NCBI RefSeq assembly: GCF_003865095.1
Contig: NZ_BHYK01000001.1
Coordinates: 124,001-188,000, forward strand
Direction of reading: 5' to 3'
Length of the DNA stretch: 64,000 bases
DNA from: Clostridium tagluense
Lineage (GTDB): Bacteria; Bacillota; Clostridia; Clostridiales; Clostridiaceae
In this document: positions 34,214-45,356 of the stretch, in pieces
How the letters are laid out: every line of letters starts with the position of its first letter
Numbering within the stretch: position 1 is the stretch's first letter
The notes under the pieces: model-generated
Told to the model about the DNA's origin: nothing
Seen by the model: only the letters and a program-made list of their open reading frames with translations
Databases searched by the model: none
Translations under genes and position numbers: made by a program

Positions 34214-35245
34214 ATGAAAAAGAAAATAGCGGTATTATTTGGTGGACAGTCCACTGAACACGAGGTTTCTAGAGCATCAGCAACATCAGTATTGAAAAAC
34301 ATTGATCAAACAAAATATGATATATACCCTATTGGAATAACTAAGGATGGGTTATGGTTTCAATATACCGGAAAATTAGATAATATAGAAAGCGGAGAAT
34401 GGGAAAAGGATCAATTTTTTAAAGTGCCGCAGGGACAAAAGTTTTTATTTAATAAAGAAGTAGATGTAGTATTTCCGTTATTGCATGGACTATTTGGAGA
34501 AGATGGTACAATTCAAGGTATGTGTAAATTATTAAATATTCCTTGCGTGGGTCCTGGGGTAATGTCTTCTGCTATTTGCATGGATAAAATATATACAAAA
34601 TACTTATTGGAAAACTTTAATATAAAGCAAGCTGATTATGTGGTAATTAATACCCATGAGTATGCTGAAAATAAAGATATATTAGTAGAAACAATAGAAA
34701 AAAAATTGGGCTACTGCGTATTTATTAAACCAGCTAATGGCGGCTCATCTGTTGGTATAACAAAAGCACATAATAGAGAGGAACTAATACTAGGATTAGA
34801 GGAAGCACTAAAATACGATAGAAAAGTTTTAGTTGAACAGGCTATAAATGCTAGGGAAATTGAGGTGGCTGTACTGGGAAATGATTATCCAGAAGCATCT
34901 ATGCCAGGAGAAGTAATCCCAGCCAAAGAATTTTATGATTATGAAGCTAAGTATAAAAGTGAAGCATCTAAACTTTTAATACCGGCAGCACTTAGTGAAG
35001 CTAAGCTACAAACAATTAGAGAAGAGGCCGTGAAAATTTATACAATACTAGATTGCGCTGGCATGGCAAGAGTGGATTTTCTAGTAGATAAAGAAACGGA
35101 AGAGGTTTATCTAAATGAAGTTAATACTATACCGGGTTTTACTAAAATAAGTATGTACCCTAAAATGTGGCAAGCTACAGGAAAAACTTATGGGAAACTT
35201 ATTGATGAACTTATTGAGCTGGCTATAGAAAGAAACAATAAATAA
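34214..35245 (+). CDS. ddl: D-alanine--D-alanine ligase
   Basis: A 343-residue ATP-grasp ligase. Motifs: VLFGGQSTEHEVSRASATSV, PLLHGLFGEDGTIQG, KPANGGSSVGITKA and the C-terminal YLNEVNTIPGFT. It joins two D-alanines for peptidoglycan precursors in the cytoplasm. The RYS/KPA regions suggest the ordinary D-Ala-D-Ala type, not the D-Ala-D-Lac variant, though specificity is not certain. It is followed by a PP-loop gene. Confidence 0.93.
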   Translation: MKKKIAVLFGGQSTEHEVSRASATSVLKNIDQTKYDIYPIGITKDGLWFQYTGKLDNIESGEWEKDQFFKVPQGQKFLFNKEVDVVFPLLHGLFGEDGTIQGMCKLLNIPCVGPGVMSSAICMDKIYTKYLLENFNIKQADYVVINTHEYAENKDILVETIEKKLGYCVFIKPANGGSSVGITKAHNREELILGLEEALKYDRKVLVEQAINAREIEVAVLGNDYPEASMPGEVIPAKEFYDYEAKYKSEASKLLIPAALSEAKLQTIREEAVKIYTILDCAGMARVDFLVDKETEEVYLNEVNTIPGFTKISMYPKMWQATGKTYGKLIDELIELAIERNNK

Positions 35246-35282
35246 TATTTTTATAAAATCTAATGATTAGAGGAGGAGTTTT

Positions 35283-36266
35283 ATGACAACAGCTTTAGCT
35301 ATGGTTTCTGGAGGTCTGGATAGTATACTCGCAGCAAAACTTGTAAAAGATCAGGGCATAGAAGTTATAGGAATATGCTTTAAATCCTACTTTTTTAATG
35401 AGGAAAATGCATTGAAAATTGTTAAACAAATAGATATACCCTTAGTAGTTGTGGACTTTTCAGAAGAACATTTTGAAATGGTAAAGAATCCAAAACATGG
35501 ACATGGTAAAAATATGAATCCTTGTATCGACTGCCATGCTATGATGATGAGACGTTGTGGAGAGCTATTAGAGAAATTTCATGCAGACTTCATCATAACA
35601 GGAGAAGTTTTAAATCAAAGACCTATGTCTCAAAATAGGTCAGCTTTAGACATAGTGAAAAATGAATGTGGAATAGGACATAAAATTCTAAGGCCCTTAT
35701 GTGCTAAGAATTTGAAACCAACTGAAATGGAGTTAGATGGTTTAATAGATAGAGAGGCTCTTTTGGATATAAGTGGAAGGAATAGAAAGGTACAAATGGA
35801 ACTAGCGGAAAAGTGGGGTATTAAAGATTATCCATCGCCAGCCGGTGGATGTAAACTTACGGAACCTAATTATTCTGTAAGACTTAGGGAACTCATAGAG
35901 CATAAAGAGGATACTTCTAAAGTAGATCTAGACTTATTAAAAATAGGAAGACATTTTAGGTTATCTAAAGATGCTAAAATTATATCTACGAGAACGCAGG
36001 AAGAGGGAGAGTTAATAAAACCACTTTTAAGGCCGGAAGATTTAATATTCCAAACTAGGGATTATAATGGATCTACTATTGCTATAATTGGTGAAGCAAC
36101 AAATGAAGACATTGAGTTTGCAGCTAAGATTTCAGGAAGATATTGTAAGGGCAAGGATGAAAAAATGGTATCTGTTAAGTATGGCAAATATGGTGACCCC
36201 CTAGATGAATCTATAGAGATAGCGCCAGCAACAGAGGAAGAAATAAATAAATATATTTTAAATTAG
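35283..36266 (+). CDS. PP-loop ATPase, probable tRNA thiolation-type enzyme (ThiI/MnmA-like)
   Basis: A 327-residue protein behind GAGGAGG. The PP-loop MVSGGLDSILAAKL lies at the N-terminus, then NPCIDCHAMMMRR with a Cys pair and GEVLNQRPMSQNR, which recalls the catalytic part of tRNA sulfurases. Similar clostridial proteins are annotated as tRNA 4-thiouridine synthase or as MnmA-like, but neither THUMP nor rhodanese domains are present. I therefore call it only a predicted thiolation/adenylating enzyme. Confidence 0.7.
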   Translation: MTTALAMVSGGLDSILAAKLVKDQGIEVIGICFKSYFFNEENALKIVKQIDIPLVVVDFSEEHFEMVKNPKHGHGKNMNPCIDCHAMMMRRCGELLEKFHADFIITGEVLNQRPMSQNRSALDIVKNECGIGHKILRPLCAKNLKPTEMELDGLIDREALLDISGRNRKVQMELAEKWGIKDYPSPAGGCKLTEPNYSVRLRELIEHKEDTSKVDLDLLKIGRHFRLSKDAKIISTRTQEEGELIKPLLRPEDLIFQTRDYNGSTIAIIGEATNEDIEFAAKISGRYCKGKDEKMVSVKYGKYGDPLDESIEIAPATEEEINKYILN

Positions 36267-36280
36267 TGAGGAGTAAGCTT

Positions 36281-36700
36281 ATGAAGACAAATGCAGTAAT
36301 TTCAATTGTTAGCAAGCAATCTGACAGTGAAGAAGATGGAGATGCTATTGAAGTAGTGACACCTGGTGAATTTTACAAAAAAGATAATTGTTATTATGCT
36401 GTATACGAAGAGACAGAAATTTCAGGGATGAAGGGAACTACTACTACATTAAAAATTGATGAAGAACATTTTACCCTTATTAGAACTGGAACTACGAATA
36501 CAGAAATGAAATTTAAAAAATATGGAAGGGATTTAACTTTATACAATACGCCTCATGGCGCGTTAGACCTAACTGTAGATACTAGGGAGTTAAAGATGAA
36601 CGTGGATAATAATGGTGGAGATGTATTTATAGATTATGATATGATAATAGGAAATCAACAAATTTTAAGTACAACTTTAAAAATTAATATTAAAGCATAA
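36281..36700 (+). CDS. DUF1934 (YwiB-like) beta-barrel protein
   Basis: A 139-residue protein from ATG 36281 behind GAGGAG. It is mostly beta strands with the pattern YYAVYEETEISGMKGTTTTLKI and a late QILSTTLKINI strand, which is the calycin-like YwiB family. Its function is not known. Start and end fit the family length closely. Confidence 0.85.
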   Translation: MKTNAVISIVSKQSDSEEDGDAIEVVTPGEFYKKDNCYYAVYEETEISGMKGTTTTLKIDEEHFTLIRTGTTNTEMKFKKYGRDLTLYNTPHGALDLTVDTRELKMNVDNNGGDVFIDYDMIIGNQQILSTTLKINIKA

Positions 36701-36767
36701 TAGTAATTAAGAGGCTGTTTCAAAAATTCGGGTTGTGTGATTTTATAAAATATAAATTTCAAATGAA

Positions 36768-36820
36768 AAAAGCTATGAAATATAGGATAAACACCTTAAT
36801 TTCATAGCTTTTATTTGTTT
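36768..36820 (+). terminator. Terminator after the DUF1934 gene
   Basis: 14-base perfect arms (36768-36781 and 36799-36812) with loop bases between, then TTATTTG. Confidence 0.82.
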
Positions 36821-37030
36821 TGTAATAAAATTTTATATAATAAAATTCTCCAAAAAAAAGAAAACCAAAAAAAACACTGGTTAATGATAAAAAAGTGTGA
36901 TAAGATATTATTATTGTTTTTGAAAACAAATATACCATTTTAATTTACTATTGTATTTATAGGGTAATTTCTATTATAGGGTTATAAAGAGCTTCTGTCA
37001 AGCTATTTTTAAAAAAATCAGTATAAATTT

Positions 37031-37173
37031 TTTAACGACATTTCAGAAGGAAAGCCTCCCGCTTCTATAAGTGGGAGTTGCAAGCTATAACAAATAAAAA
37101 ACTTCAGTGGGAGTTTAAATCTCCTTCTGAAGTCGTTAATTGCAGCATCGCAGATGATGATTTAACGACATTT
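37031..37173 (+). repeat. Dispersed intergenic stem-loop element, copy 2 (upstream of pyrG)
   Basis: The element is bounded by the direct repeat TTTAACGACATTT at 37031 and 37161. Between them are a hairpin CTCCCGCTT-CTAT-AAGTGGGAG (37056-37077), and two mutually exclusive pairings for the strand 37121-37139: with 37032-37051 (TTAACGAC plus TTCAGAAGGA) or with 37101-37113. A further pairing joins GTCGTTAA at 37132 to TTTAACGAC at 37161. The 3' part aligns with copies at 3795 and 42620. It lies 80 bases before pyrG. Confidence 0.65.
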
Positions 37174-37234
37174 ATAGAGGTATATATTAGCAATATTAGA
37201 GTAAATAAAAACATATAAATAAAGTGGATAATAA

Positions 37235-38857
<1,623 letters not shown>

Positions 38858-38868
38858 ATCTTGTTACA

Positions 38869-38901
38869 AGGCTGCATGAAAAATAAGCAGTCTTTTTTTT
38901 T
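38869..38901 (+). terminator. Terminator after pyrG
   Basis: Six-base arms GGCTGC (38870-38875) and GCAGTC (38887-38892), with a G-U pair, then nine T. Confidence 0.75.
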
Positions 38902-39557
38902 GCATTTTTTACGACAAAATATAAATTTTATACCAGCAAAAATATATAGTCCCTATATGGAAATTGCATTTACAGATCTTAATACAAGTTCTCTGCCTGA
39001 AGATAACACTATTGAGATAAATCCTTATTATAGATTTCAAAATATTTTCAAAGAGTTACTTGATGTTAATTTTAATGAAAGTAAACAACTTGTAGAAACA
39101 CTTTTTGATATAGTAATTCACTTTTTAGCAGAAATAGATTTCACAAAAGGTCTATGCAAAAAAAGAGTATTACAAAAAGTTTATCATGAAAGATATACAA
39201 AATGGTGTTTTTGGAAGTGGGATATCTGAAAGTATAAGTGAATTTAATAAAGAAGAAATAGATTGTTTATTAAGCGGAATAATTACTTTATATGTTACAG
39301 GTGTATCCTTACATTTATTTAACAAGGTCATAAGAAAAATATTTAAAAATAATATGGTATACATAAATAATGATAATAATAAAGTGTTATTGATTTATTT
39401 AGGAGAAGTTAAAACACAAAAATTAAAAAGAAAAATAGATACAATAATAAATCTATTTTTACCTATAAATATGAATATTACTATATATTGGGACAAACAT
39501 TTTGGCATTATTGGCTTGGGTAAGACTATGAGATTAGATGAAATGGTAATAAATTAA
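38876..39557 (+). pseudogene. Frameshifted hypothetical gene
   Basis: Two reading frames together form one protein: the first covers FNESKQLVETLFDIVIHFLAE and runs into stop at 39229, the second continues from about 39159 with KKEYYKKFIMKDIQNGVFGSG. They join if one A is removed from the A7 run at 39158-39164. The 5' end overlaps the pyrG terminator, so the upstream ORF start is not credible and the gene may also be truncated there. I do not recognise the family. A homopolymer sequencing error cannot be excluded. Confidence 0.6.
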
Positions 39558-39672
39558 TAGAAAGTTAAGGATGATGATATGAGTACATTTTCATATAAGT
39601 TAAATAAAGACAATACAAAAAAGCTATCTGTAAAAAAATAAGTATAAAGAAAAAGAGCTTAGACTATTATAA

Positions 39673-40578
39673 TGGTACCTATAGGAAGGACACTTGAAAA
39701 AAAGTGTTTGGATTATAGGTATTTTTTTCGTATAATTTATATATAGATAGGATGGTGGCAAATGAGTAAGATTTTATTTACCCCAAAAGATATTATAACC
39801 CTTGAAAATAATAAAAATGTTAAAAAGTTAGTGAATATGCGATCACATATAATTATGAATGTAAAATATTATTTATAGATGAATATATAGCTGGAAAACT
39901 ACCAAGACAGATTTTTGCCGAAAATGGGTTTGATATAAATGTAATTGGATTAGGCAGAATCGAACAATCAACATATAGAAGAATTGCTAAGGCAACGAAA
40001 GAGAATAGCGTAGTAAAAAATATTTTGAATCGTGAATTCAAGCAGGCTACGCCAGGGAAGGTTCTTATTACTGATATAACATATTTACCATACGGTAATA
40101 GTAAAATGGCTTACTTATCCACAATTAAGGACTCATCAACAAATGAAATATTAGCGTATCAAACTTCAGATAGAATAACACTTGATATATCCTTAGATAC
40201 AATAAAGAAGCTAGTTAAAAACAGACGAGTAACGTTAACAAAAGATGCCTTTATTCATTCAGATCAAGGTAGTCATTATACAAGCCCAACATTTCAAAAG
40301 CTACTAAAAAAGCACAAATTATCACAGTCAATATCGCGTAGAGGTAACTGTTGGGACAATGCCCCTCAGGAATCATTTTTGGACATATGAAAGATGAGAT
40401 AGATTTAAAGTCCTGTACTACTCTTGAAAATGTTAAGAAAATGATAGATAGGTATATCACATATTATAATAATTATAGATACCGGTGGGACTTGAAAAAG
40501 GTGGCTCCTGTACAATACAGAAATCATCTCTTAGCTTGATAGCACCTTTTTTTTAGAGTGGCATTGACATAGGTACCA
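39673..40578 (+). mobile_element. Degenerate IS3-family insertion sequence
   Basis: Terminal inverted repeats read TGGTACCTAT at the left end (39673) and ATAGGTACCA at the right (ending 40578); the inner bases also match, ending CACT. The length is about 906 bp, against about 1.3-1.5 kb for an intact member, because the middle is deleted. No clear target duplication is visible. It separates pyrG from the rho region. Confidence 0.8.
39762..40539 (+). pseudogene. Broken IS3-family transposase (orfA remnant fused to orfB DDE domain)
   Basis: The first part resembles OrfA (MSKILFTPKDIITLENNKNVKKL, then frameshifted to EYIAGKLPRQIFAENGFDINVIG). An internal deletion joins this to OrfB (STYRRIAKATKENS). 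The DDE core remains: LITDITYLPY, HSDQGSHYTS and CWDNAPQESF with the Glu following, but a frameshift at a T run near 40375 splits the last part (FFGHMKDEIDL). At least two frameshifts and one deletion make it inactive. Confidence 0.82.
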
Positions 40579-40899
40579 GTTTAGTTTTTGTTACCCTTTT
40601 TTCATTTTTTTTAAGAACGAAAACATTAAAGTCCATAAGTTAAGGCTAAAAAGACAAAGACCTTATTTCTTAAAGTTGCAATTAATATACAAATATTTTC
40701 ATGCGGTTTTTTCATAAGTCAGTTAACACTATGTTAAAACATGCCTTTAAGAGGAGGACCGCAAAATTCTACAAACCTGTCAAGTGTTTTATGCAAAAAA
40801 AAGTGGGGCAATCAACAAAAAATAATGATACTAAAAATGAGTAATCACAGGATCTAAGGAGTTTCCGTGAACGCTCACTTTATAAGAGGGGGAAATAAG

Positions 40900-41910
40900 A
40901 TGCTTTTCATAAAACATAATTTATTACTGGTAGTACCATTTATTTTTGTATTAATACCATTTGTATTAATACATAGAATTTTAGAGATAAAAAAATACCA
41001 TTATTTAGGCATTAAGACAACAAGGTATAGAGAAGTAGGAGCTGTTGCGTTAATTTACTCGTTAATTTTTATAGGTACATTAACCCTTGGATCAAGTATT
41101 TTTTTCTTTGATTTACAGTTCATTGTTCAACATATTCATGATTCAATAAAAAATATAAATATTATTCCATTTAAAGGAATGATTGAATTTGGAATACATG
41201 GTGTTGTAAATATTTTCGGAAACATTTTTATGTTTATTCCTTTTGGATTTTTTGTTGCATTATTCTCTAAAAAAGACAAGAGGATAAAACATACAGTTAT
41301 AGCAGGTGCAGGACTATCTCTAGTAATTGAAATTATTCAGATTTTTGTTATGAGATATATGGACATTAATGATATAATTTTGAATACTTTAGGAGCCTTT
41401 TTAGGATTTGAATTATTAAATCTTTCTGAAAAACGTTTTTCTAACTTTTTCAATAAATTTTCCACTAATAAAACGGTAAAGAAATTAACATTAAAAGACA
41501 AAATAAAGGTTTATGCTGTTACAATATTGCAAATAGTTGTTTGGATTATAATGAGTGTTAATTTAAAACAAATGGTTATGTCCTTTTATCTTAAATCTAC
41601 TGACATGCCTAATTTAAATAACATTGACCCATTTAAATTGACTTTATTGACACTTCCATTGTTAGTTTTTATAATATCCATAGTAATGCAATTTATATTT
41701 AGGAAAAGGTTAATTATTTTACTGATTAACTTTGCATTATGGATGATTGCAGCATTTACTTTATTTAATTCCAATTTCCTGATTTACTGTTTTATATACA
41801 CATTCATTTCATTACTCGGAACACTTATAGGAGATTTAATTATTAAATCTAAGAATAAGCTCATTAACAAAAGAAGAAAATCAATTACTCATTCTACATT
41901 ATTTAAGTAA
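40900..41910 (+). CDS. VanZ-family membrane protein
   Basis: A 336-residue membrane protein from ATG 40900 behind AGAGGGGG. An N-terminal VanZ-like domain has NIIPFKGMIEFG, NIFGNIFMFIPFGFF and EIIQIFVMRYMDINDIILNTLGAFLG, followed by four or five more membrane segments beyond the usual VanZ length. The name comes from a teicoplanin-resistance accessory gene; most homologues have no known function. It lies next to the broken insertion sequence and may be accessory. Confidence 0.82.
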   Translation: MLFIKHNLLLVVPFIFVLIPFVLIHRILEIKKYHYLGIKTTRYREVGAVALIYSLIFIGTLTLGSSIFFFDLQFIVQHIHDSIKNINIIPFKGMIEFGIHGVVNIFGNIFMFIPFGFFVALFSKKDKRIKHTVIAGAGLSLVIEIIQIFVMRYMDINDIILNTLGAFLGFELLNLSEKRFSNFFNKFSTNKTVKKLTLKDKIKVYAVTILQIVVWIIMSVNLKQMVMSFYLKSTDMPNLNNIDPFKLTLLTLPLLVFIISIVMQFIFRKRLIILLINFALWMIAAFTLFNSNFLIYCFIYTFISLLGTLIGDLIIKSKNKLINKRRKSITHSTLFK

Positions 41911-42109
41911 TGCTAAAAATGAATAATAAATGCGTCTATTGAAGCATCCAGGTCAGCAAGGTAAAGCATATTGAAAAAACAATAGGGAGCAAATATCTAA
42001 ACCTATAATAGAAGAGTATTGAATAGTAATGGAAATTTTTACGAACGATATTACCAATAATTTCAATTAAAATTAAGCAGGAATTTCATAAAATTTATAG
42101 AATCTAATC

Positions 42110-42162
42110 ATTAAAGACATTAAAGACATTAAAGACATTAAAGACATTAAAGACATTAAAGA
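42110..42162 (+). repeat. Tandem 9-bp repeat ATTAAAGAC, 5.9 copies
   Basis: Five perfect units from 42110 to 42154 and a partial sixth to 42162, in an intergenic stretch of 340 bases (41911-42250) otherwise without genes. The unit length is a multiple of three, but no ORF covers it. Confidence 0.9.
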
Positions 42163-42250
42163 ATATTATTGTGAAAAATGATTTTACTTTTGATAATTGT
42201 TTTTTGAAAAATATATTTTCACAAGATAATAAAATATGGAGGTGGAATAA

Positions 42251-42595
42251 TTGATACTCGATACGAATATTGCTATAGCTTTAAAGGATTCTAATGGTCA
42301 ATATAAGGTGGAAGAACTGACAATATTTGAAATAGAGAGTATGAGGACTAAATTTCCATGTCTATATGTTAAATTGCATAAAGGAAATGAAATATTAATT
42401 GATGTTAAATGCTGCCTATGCAATGAGTATCATTCATATCATTATAATATTAATGAACTTTTAAAAACTAATATGGTCATTGGTGGATGTGAGCAATTAG
42501 CATTGCCTATATTTTTCATTGGCAAGAATGAAAAAGTTATAAAAAAAGTAAATGAACATAAACAGATTACAGAGAAGATTTATGCTATGATATAA
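42251..42595 (+). CDS. Conserved hypothetical protein with a Cys/His motif
   Basis: A 114-residue protein with a TTG start, eight bases after GGAGG. It has CCLCNEYHSYHYN in the middle, a Cys/His arrangement that could bind a metal, and ends in MVIGGCEQLALPIFFIGKNEKVIKKV. I do not recognise a named domain. It lies before rho and after the accessory VanZ gene. Its ribosome site and codon use look like those of its neighbours, so I treat it as a real gene. Confidence 0.7.
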   Translation: MILDTNIAIALKDSNGQYKVEELTIFEIESMRTKFPCLYVKLHKGNEILIDVKCCLCNEYHSYHYNINELLKTNMVIGGCEQLALPIFFIGKNEKVIKKVNEHKQITEKIYAMI

Positions 42596-42619
42596 GATAA
42601 ATTAAAAAAGACACAAACC

Positions 42620-42706
42620 TTAGAAGGAGTATAAATCTCCTTCTGGAATCATTAATATTGTAGCTTCGAAGAAGATGAACAGCTGTGCAGGTTATGATTT
42701 AATATA
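42620..42706 (+). repeat. Dispersed intergenic stem-loop element, copy 3 (upstream of rho)
   Basis: Contains the perfect hairpin AGAAGGAG-TATAAAT-CTCCTTCT (42622-42644), then ATCATTAATATTGTAGC, TTCGAAG, GATGAA and GGTTATGATTTAATA. It aligns block by block with the pyrG and importer copies and with the 18581 stem-loop. It lies about 140 bases before rho. Confidence 0.65.
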
Positions 42707-42848
42707 GTGGATTAAAGTTTTAAAATAGGATATACTTAAAAAAGTATATCATTTCAAAAAATTCATTGGATAGTAAATACGTTTTTAATTCCCATGATAT
42801 TTATTAAATAGATATTATATATAATATACCCTTCGGAGGTGCAGATTT

Positions 42849-44321
42849 TTGATAAACAAAGATTTTGAAAATATGACAGTAGTTGAGCTGCGGGAACACT
42901 GCAAAGAGCTTGGTGTTAAAAACATTTCTAAACTTAAAAAGAGTGAGCTAATAGAGGAAATAAAGAAGATGACGCCAGTTTCATTGCAAAGAGACGGAGT
43001 TATTTTAAAAGAAAAGATAAGTCCTAAAATCACTTCTAAAGTTCAAGATAATATTATTATAGAAAATTCAGAGGCGCAAGTCCCAAATAATCCAATTCAA
43101 ACTGAGAAAACTCCTGATAATGAAGACATTGATACTGGTTTTAAAAATCAAAATGAAAATAAAAAAGAAAAGTTACAGGAAATGATAAATGAATCAGGGT
43201 CAGCAAGAGGAGTTCTAGAAATAATTGAAAATAATAGTTATGGTTTTTTAAGAGGGCATAATTATTTATCAGGGCAGGATGATATTTATGTTTCGCCATC
43301 TCAAATTAGAAGATTTAATTTGCAAACAGGTGATGAGGTAGAAGGTAAAGTAAGAACACCTAAAGAGGGAGAAAAATTTAAAGCGCTATTGTATGTACAG
43401 GGAGTAAATGGAGAAAATCCAGATAGAGCTGTAGGTAGAAGACCTTTTGAAAAGTTAACTCCTATTTACCCAACAGAAAGGTTGACATTAGAAACCACTC
43501 CAACTGACTTGTCTTCGAGAATGATGGATATTATTTCTCCTATAGGTAAAGGCCAGAGAGGCATAATTGTAGCACAACCAAAAGCAGGAAAAACAACACT
43601 TCTTAAAAAAATCGCTAACAGTATTTCTATAAATCACCCAGAAGTAAAATTAATTGTTGTTTTAATAGATGAAAGACCGGAAGAAGTTACGGATATGCAG
43701 AGATCTATTAAAGGCGAAGTTATTTATTCAACTTTTGATGAAGAACCAGATCACCATACAAAAGTTGCTTATATGGTACTTGAAAGAGCTAAAAGAATGG
43801 TAGAACAAGGCCAAGATGTAGTTATTCTATTAGACAGTTTAACTAGACTTTCTAGAGCTTATAATTTAACTGTAACGCCTTCAGGAAGAACACTATCCGG
43901 TGGACTTGACCCTAGTGCACTTTTGATGCCAAAGAAATTTTTTGGAGCGGCTAGAAATATTGAAGAGGGTGGAAGCTTAACAATTCTTGCTACTGCATTA
44001 GTAGAAACAGGAAGTAGAATGGATGATATGATTTTTGAGGAATTTAAGGGAACAGGTAATATGGAAGTTCATTTAGATAGAAAGCTTCAAGAAAGAAGAA
44101 TATTCCCAGCTATAGACATTTATAAGTCAGGAACAAGAAGAGAAGACTTATTACTTACTAAAATTGAAATGGAAACTATATATAATTTAAGAAAGATAAT
44201 GTATAGAGAAGGTAATGCTATGGGAGTAACAGAAAAACTCCTGAATTTAATATCCACCACTAAGAATAATAAGGAATTTTTAGAAATGTTAAATAAGAAC
44301 TTTGAAGTATTAGCTAGATAA
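42849..44321 (+). CDS. rho: Transcription termination factor Rho
   Basis: A 490-residue protein with a TTG start about nine bases after GGAGGT. The N-terminal Rho_N/SAP-like helix bundle ([32 protein letters not shown]) is followed by a polar insertion, then the RNA-binding fold ([20 protein letters not shown]), then the ATPase with P-loop [13 protein letters not shown] and Walker [11 protein letters not shown]. It forms an RNA helicase hexamer ending transcription. The insertion (about residues 50-105) is a clostridial feature. Confidence 0.96.
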   Translation: MINKDFENMTVVELREHCKELGVKNISKLKKSELIEEIKKMTPVSLQRDGVILKEKISPKITSKVQDNIIIENSEAQVPNNPIQTEKTPDNEDIDTGFKNQNENKKEKLQEMINESGSARGVLEIIENNSYGFLRGHNYLSGQDDIYVSPSQIRRFNLQTGDEVEGKVRTPKEGEKFKALLYVQGVNGENPDRAVGRRPFEKLTPIYPTERLTLETTPTDLSSRMMDIISPIGKGQRGIIVAQPKAGKTTLLKKIANSISINHPEVKLIVVLIDERPEEVTDMQRSIKGEVIYSTFDEEPDHHTKVAYMVLERAKRMVEQGQDVVILLDSLTRLSRAYNLTVTPSGRTLSGGLDPSALLMPKKFFGAARNIEEGGSLTILATALVETGSRMDDMIFEEFKGTGNMEVHLDRKLQERRIFPAIDIYKSGTRREDLLLTKIEMETIYNLRKIMYREGNAMGVTEKLLNLISTTKNNKEFLEMLNKNFEVLAR

Positions 44322-44333
44322 TATAAATAAAAA

Positions 44334-44363
44334 AATGGAAAAGATAATTAAATCTTTTCCATT
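44334..44363. terminator. Terminator shared by rho and rpmE
   Basis: 12-base perfect arms (44334-44345, 44352-44363). On the minus strand the stem is followed by a seven-base U tract, so it is mainly the rpmE terminator; for rho the tail is weak. Confidence 0.85.
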
Positions 44364-44369
44364 AATATA

Positions 44370-44597
44370 TTATTCTGCGTCAGTTTCTACTTCGTTTTTT
44401 ATGTTGAATTTCTTCATGAATCTGTCTACTCTTCCACCAGCATCAATATTCTTTTGCTTTCCAGTGTAGAATGGATGGCAGTTAGAACATACGTCTACTT
44501 TAAGTTCTTGTTTAGTAGATCCTGTAATAAAAGTGTTTCCACATGCACATTTAACAACTGTGTCTTTATGGTATTCTGGATGTATTCCTTCTTGCAT
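44370..44597 (-). CDS. rpmE: Ribosomal protein L31 (zinc type)
   Basis: A 75-residue ribosomal protein. The ATG at 44597 lies behind GAGGTG; an upstream in-frame ATG would add a non-family leader. The sequence [23 protein letters not shown] and later [12 protein letters not shown] holds the Cys residues of the zinc-binding L31 form. It converges with rho, as in other clostridia. Confidence 0.95.
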   Translation of the reverse strand: MQEGIHPEYHKDTVVKCACGNTFITGSTKQELKVDVCSNCHPFYTGKQKNIDAGGRVDRFMKKFNIKNEVETDAE

Positions 44598-44769
44598 ATT
44601 TTTCACCTCTTTCAAAAAATAGATATATACCCGTATTGTCAACTACTCAAGTCTATCATATAATTGATTATTAAGTCAATAAGAATAAAATTAAATTTGA
44701 CTTTATTATATAGTGTATATTTGATAAAATACATGTAGTAAGTTTTTTTATAATATTGGAGGTAAAAGT

Positions 44770-45354
44770 ATGTATGGACCAAAAAACCATGGTTGGGTGG
44801 AAGTAATTATAGGACCTATGTATAGTGGTAAGTCTGAAGAACTTATACGTAGGATAAGAAGAACAAAAATTGCAAAACAAAAATTACAAGTTTTTAAACC
44901 AGAAATTGATAATAGATATAGCAAGGGAGATGTGGTATCCCACTGCGGAGAGAAGGAAGAGGCTGTTCCAGTTAAGGATAGTGCAGAGTTACTGGCTCTA
45001 TTACATGAAGATACACAAGTTGTTGCTATCGATGAGGTTCAATTTTTTGATAAAGGTATAATTAACGTAATTACTACACTCGCTGATAATAACAAAAGAG
45101 TTATATGCGCAGGATTAGATATGGATTTTAGGGGAGAACCTTTTGGGCCTATACCTGTACTTCTTGCTGTAGCCGAATTTGTGGATAAAATCCAGGCTAT
45201 TTGCGTGGTGTGCGGTAATCCTGCCACTAGAACCCAACGTTTGATTAATGGAAAGCCAGCTAAATATGAGGATCCCATTGTATTAATTGGAGCTACAGAA
45301 TCCTATGAGGCGCGTTGTAGAAAGTGTCATATTGTTCCTAGAGAAGGGGTGTAA
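44770..45354 (+). CDS. tdk: Thymidine kinase
   Basis: A 194-residue type II thymidine kinase. P-loop [14 protein letters not shown] is near residue 14, then AIDEVQFF (Walker B), the lasso region, and two pairs of zinc-binding Cys: CVVCGNPAT and RCRKCH. It phosphorylates thymidine with ATP. RBS TTGGAGG; it ends two bases before yqhQ. Confidence 0.95.
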   Translation: MYGPKNHGWVEVIIGPMYSGKSEELIRRIRRTKIAKQKLQVFKPEIDNRYSKGDVVSHCGEKEEAVPVKDSAELLALLHEDTQVVAIDEVQFFDKGIINVITTLADNNKRVICAGLDMDFRGEPFGPIPVLLAVAEFVDKIQAICVVCGNPATRTQRLINGKPAKYEDPIVLIGATESYEARCRKCHIVPREGV

Positions 45355-45356
45355 CT

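Noticed and set aside
40740-40860. Possible remnant of another insertion sequence before the VanZ gene
   Set aside because: A purine-rich AAGAGGAGGA and odd GC-richer stretch are present, but no transposase fragment or inverted repeat could be supported.
42110-42162. CRISPR-like array
   Set aside because: Units of 9 bases directly abut each other with no spacers and no cas genes are near.
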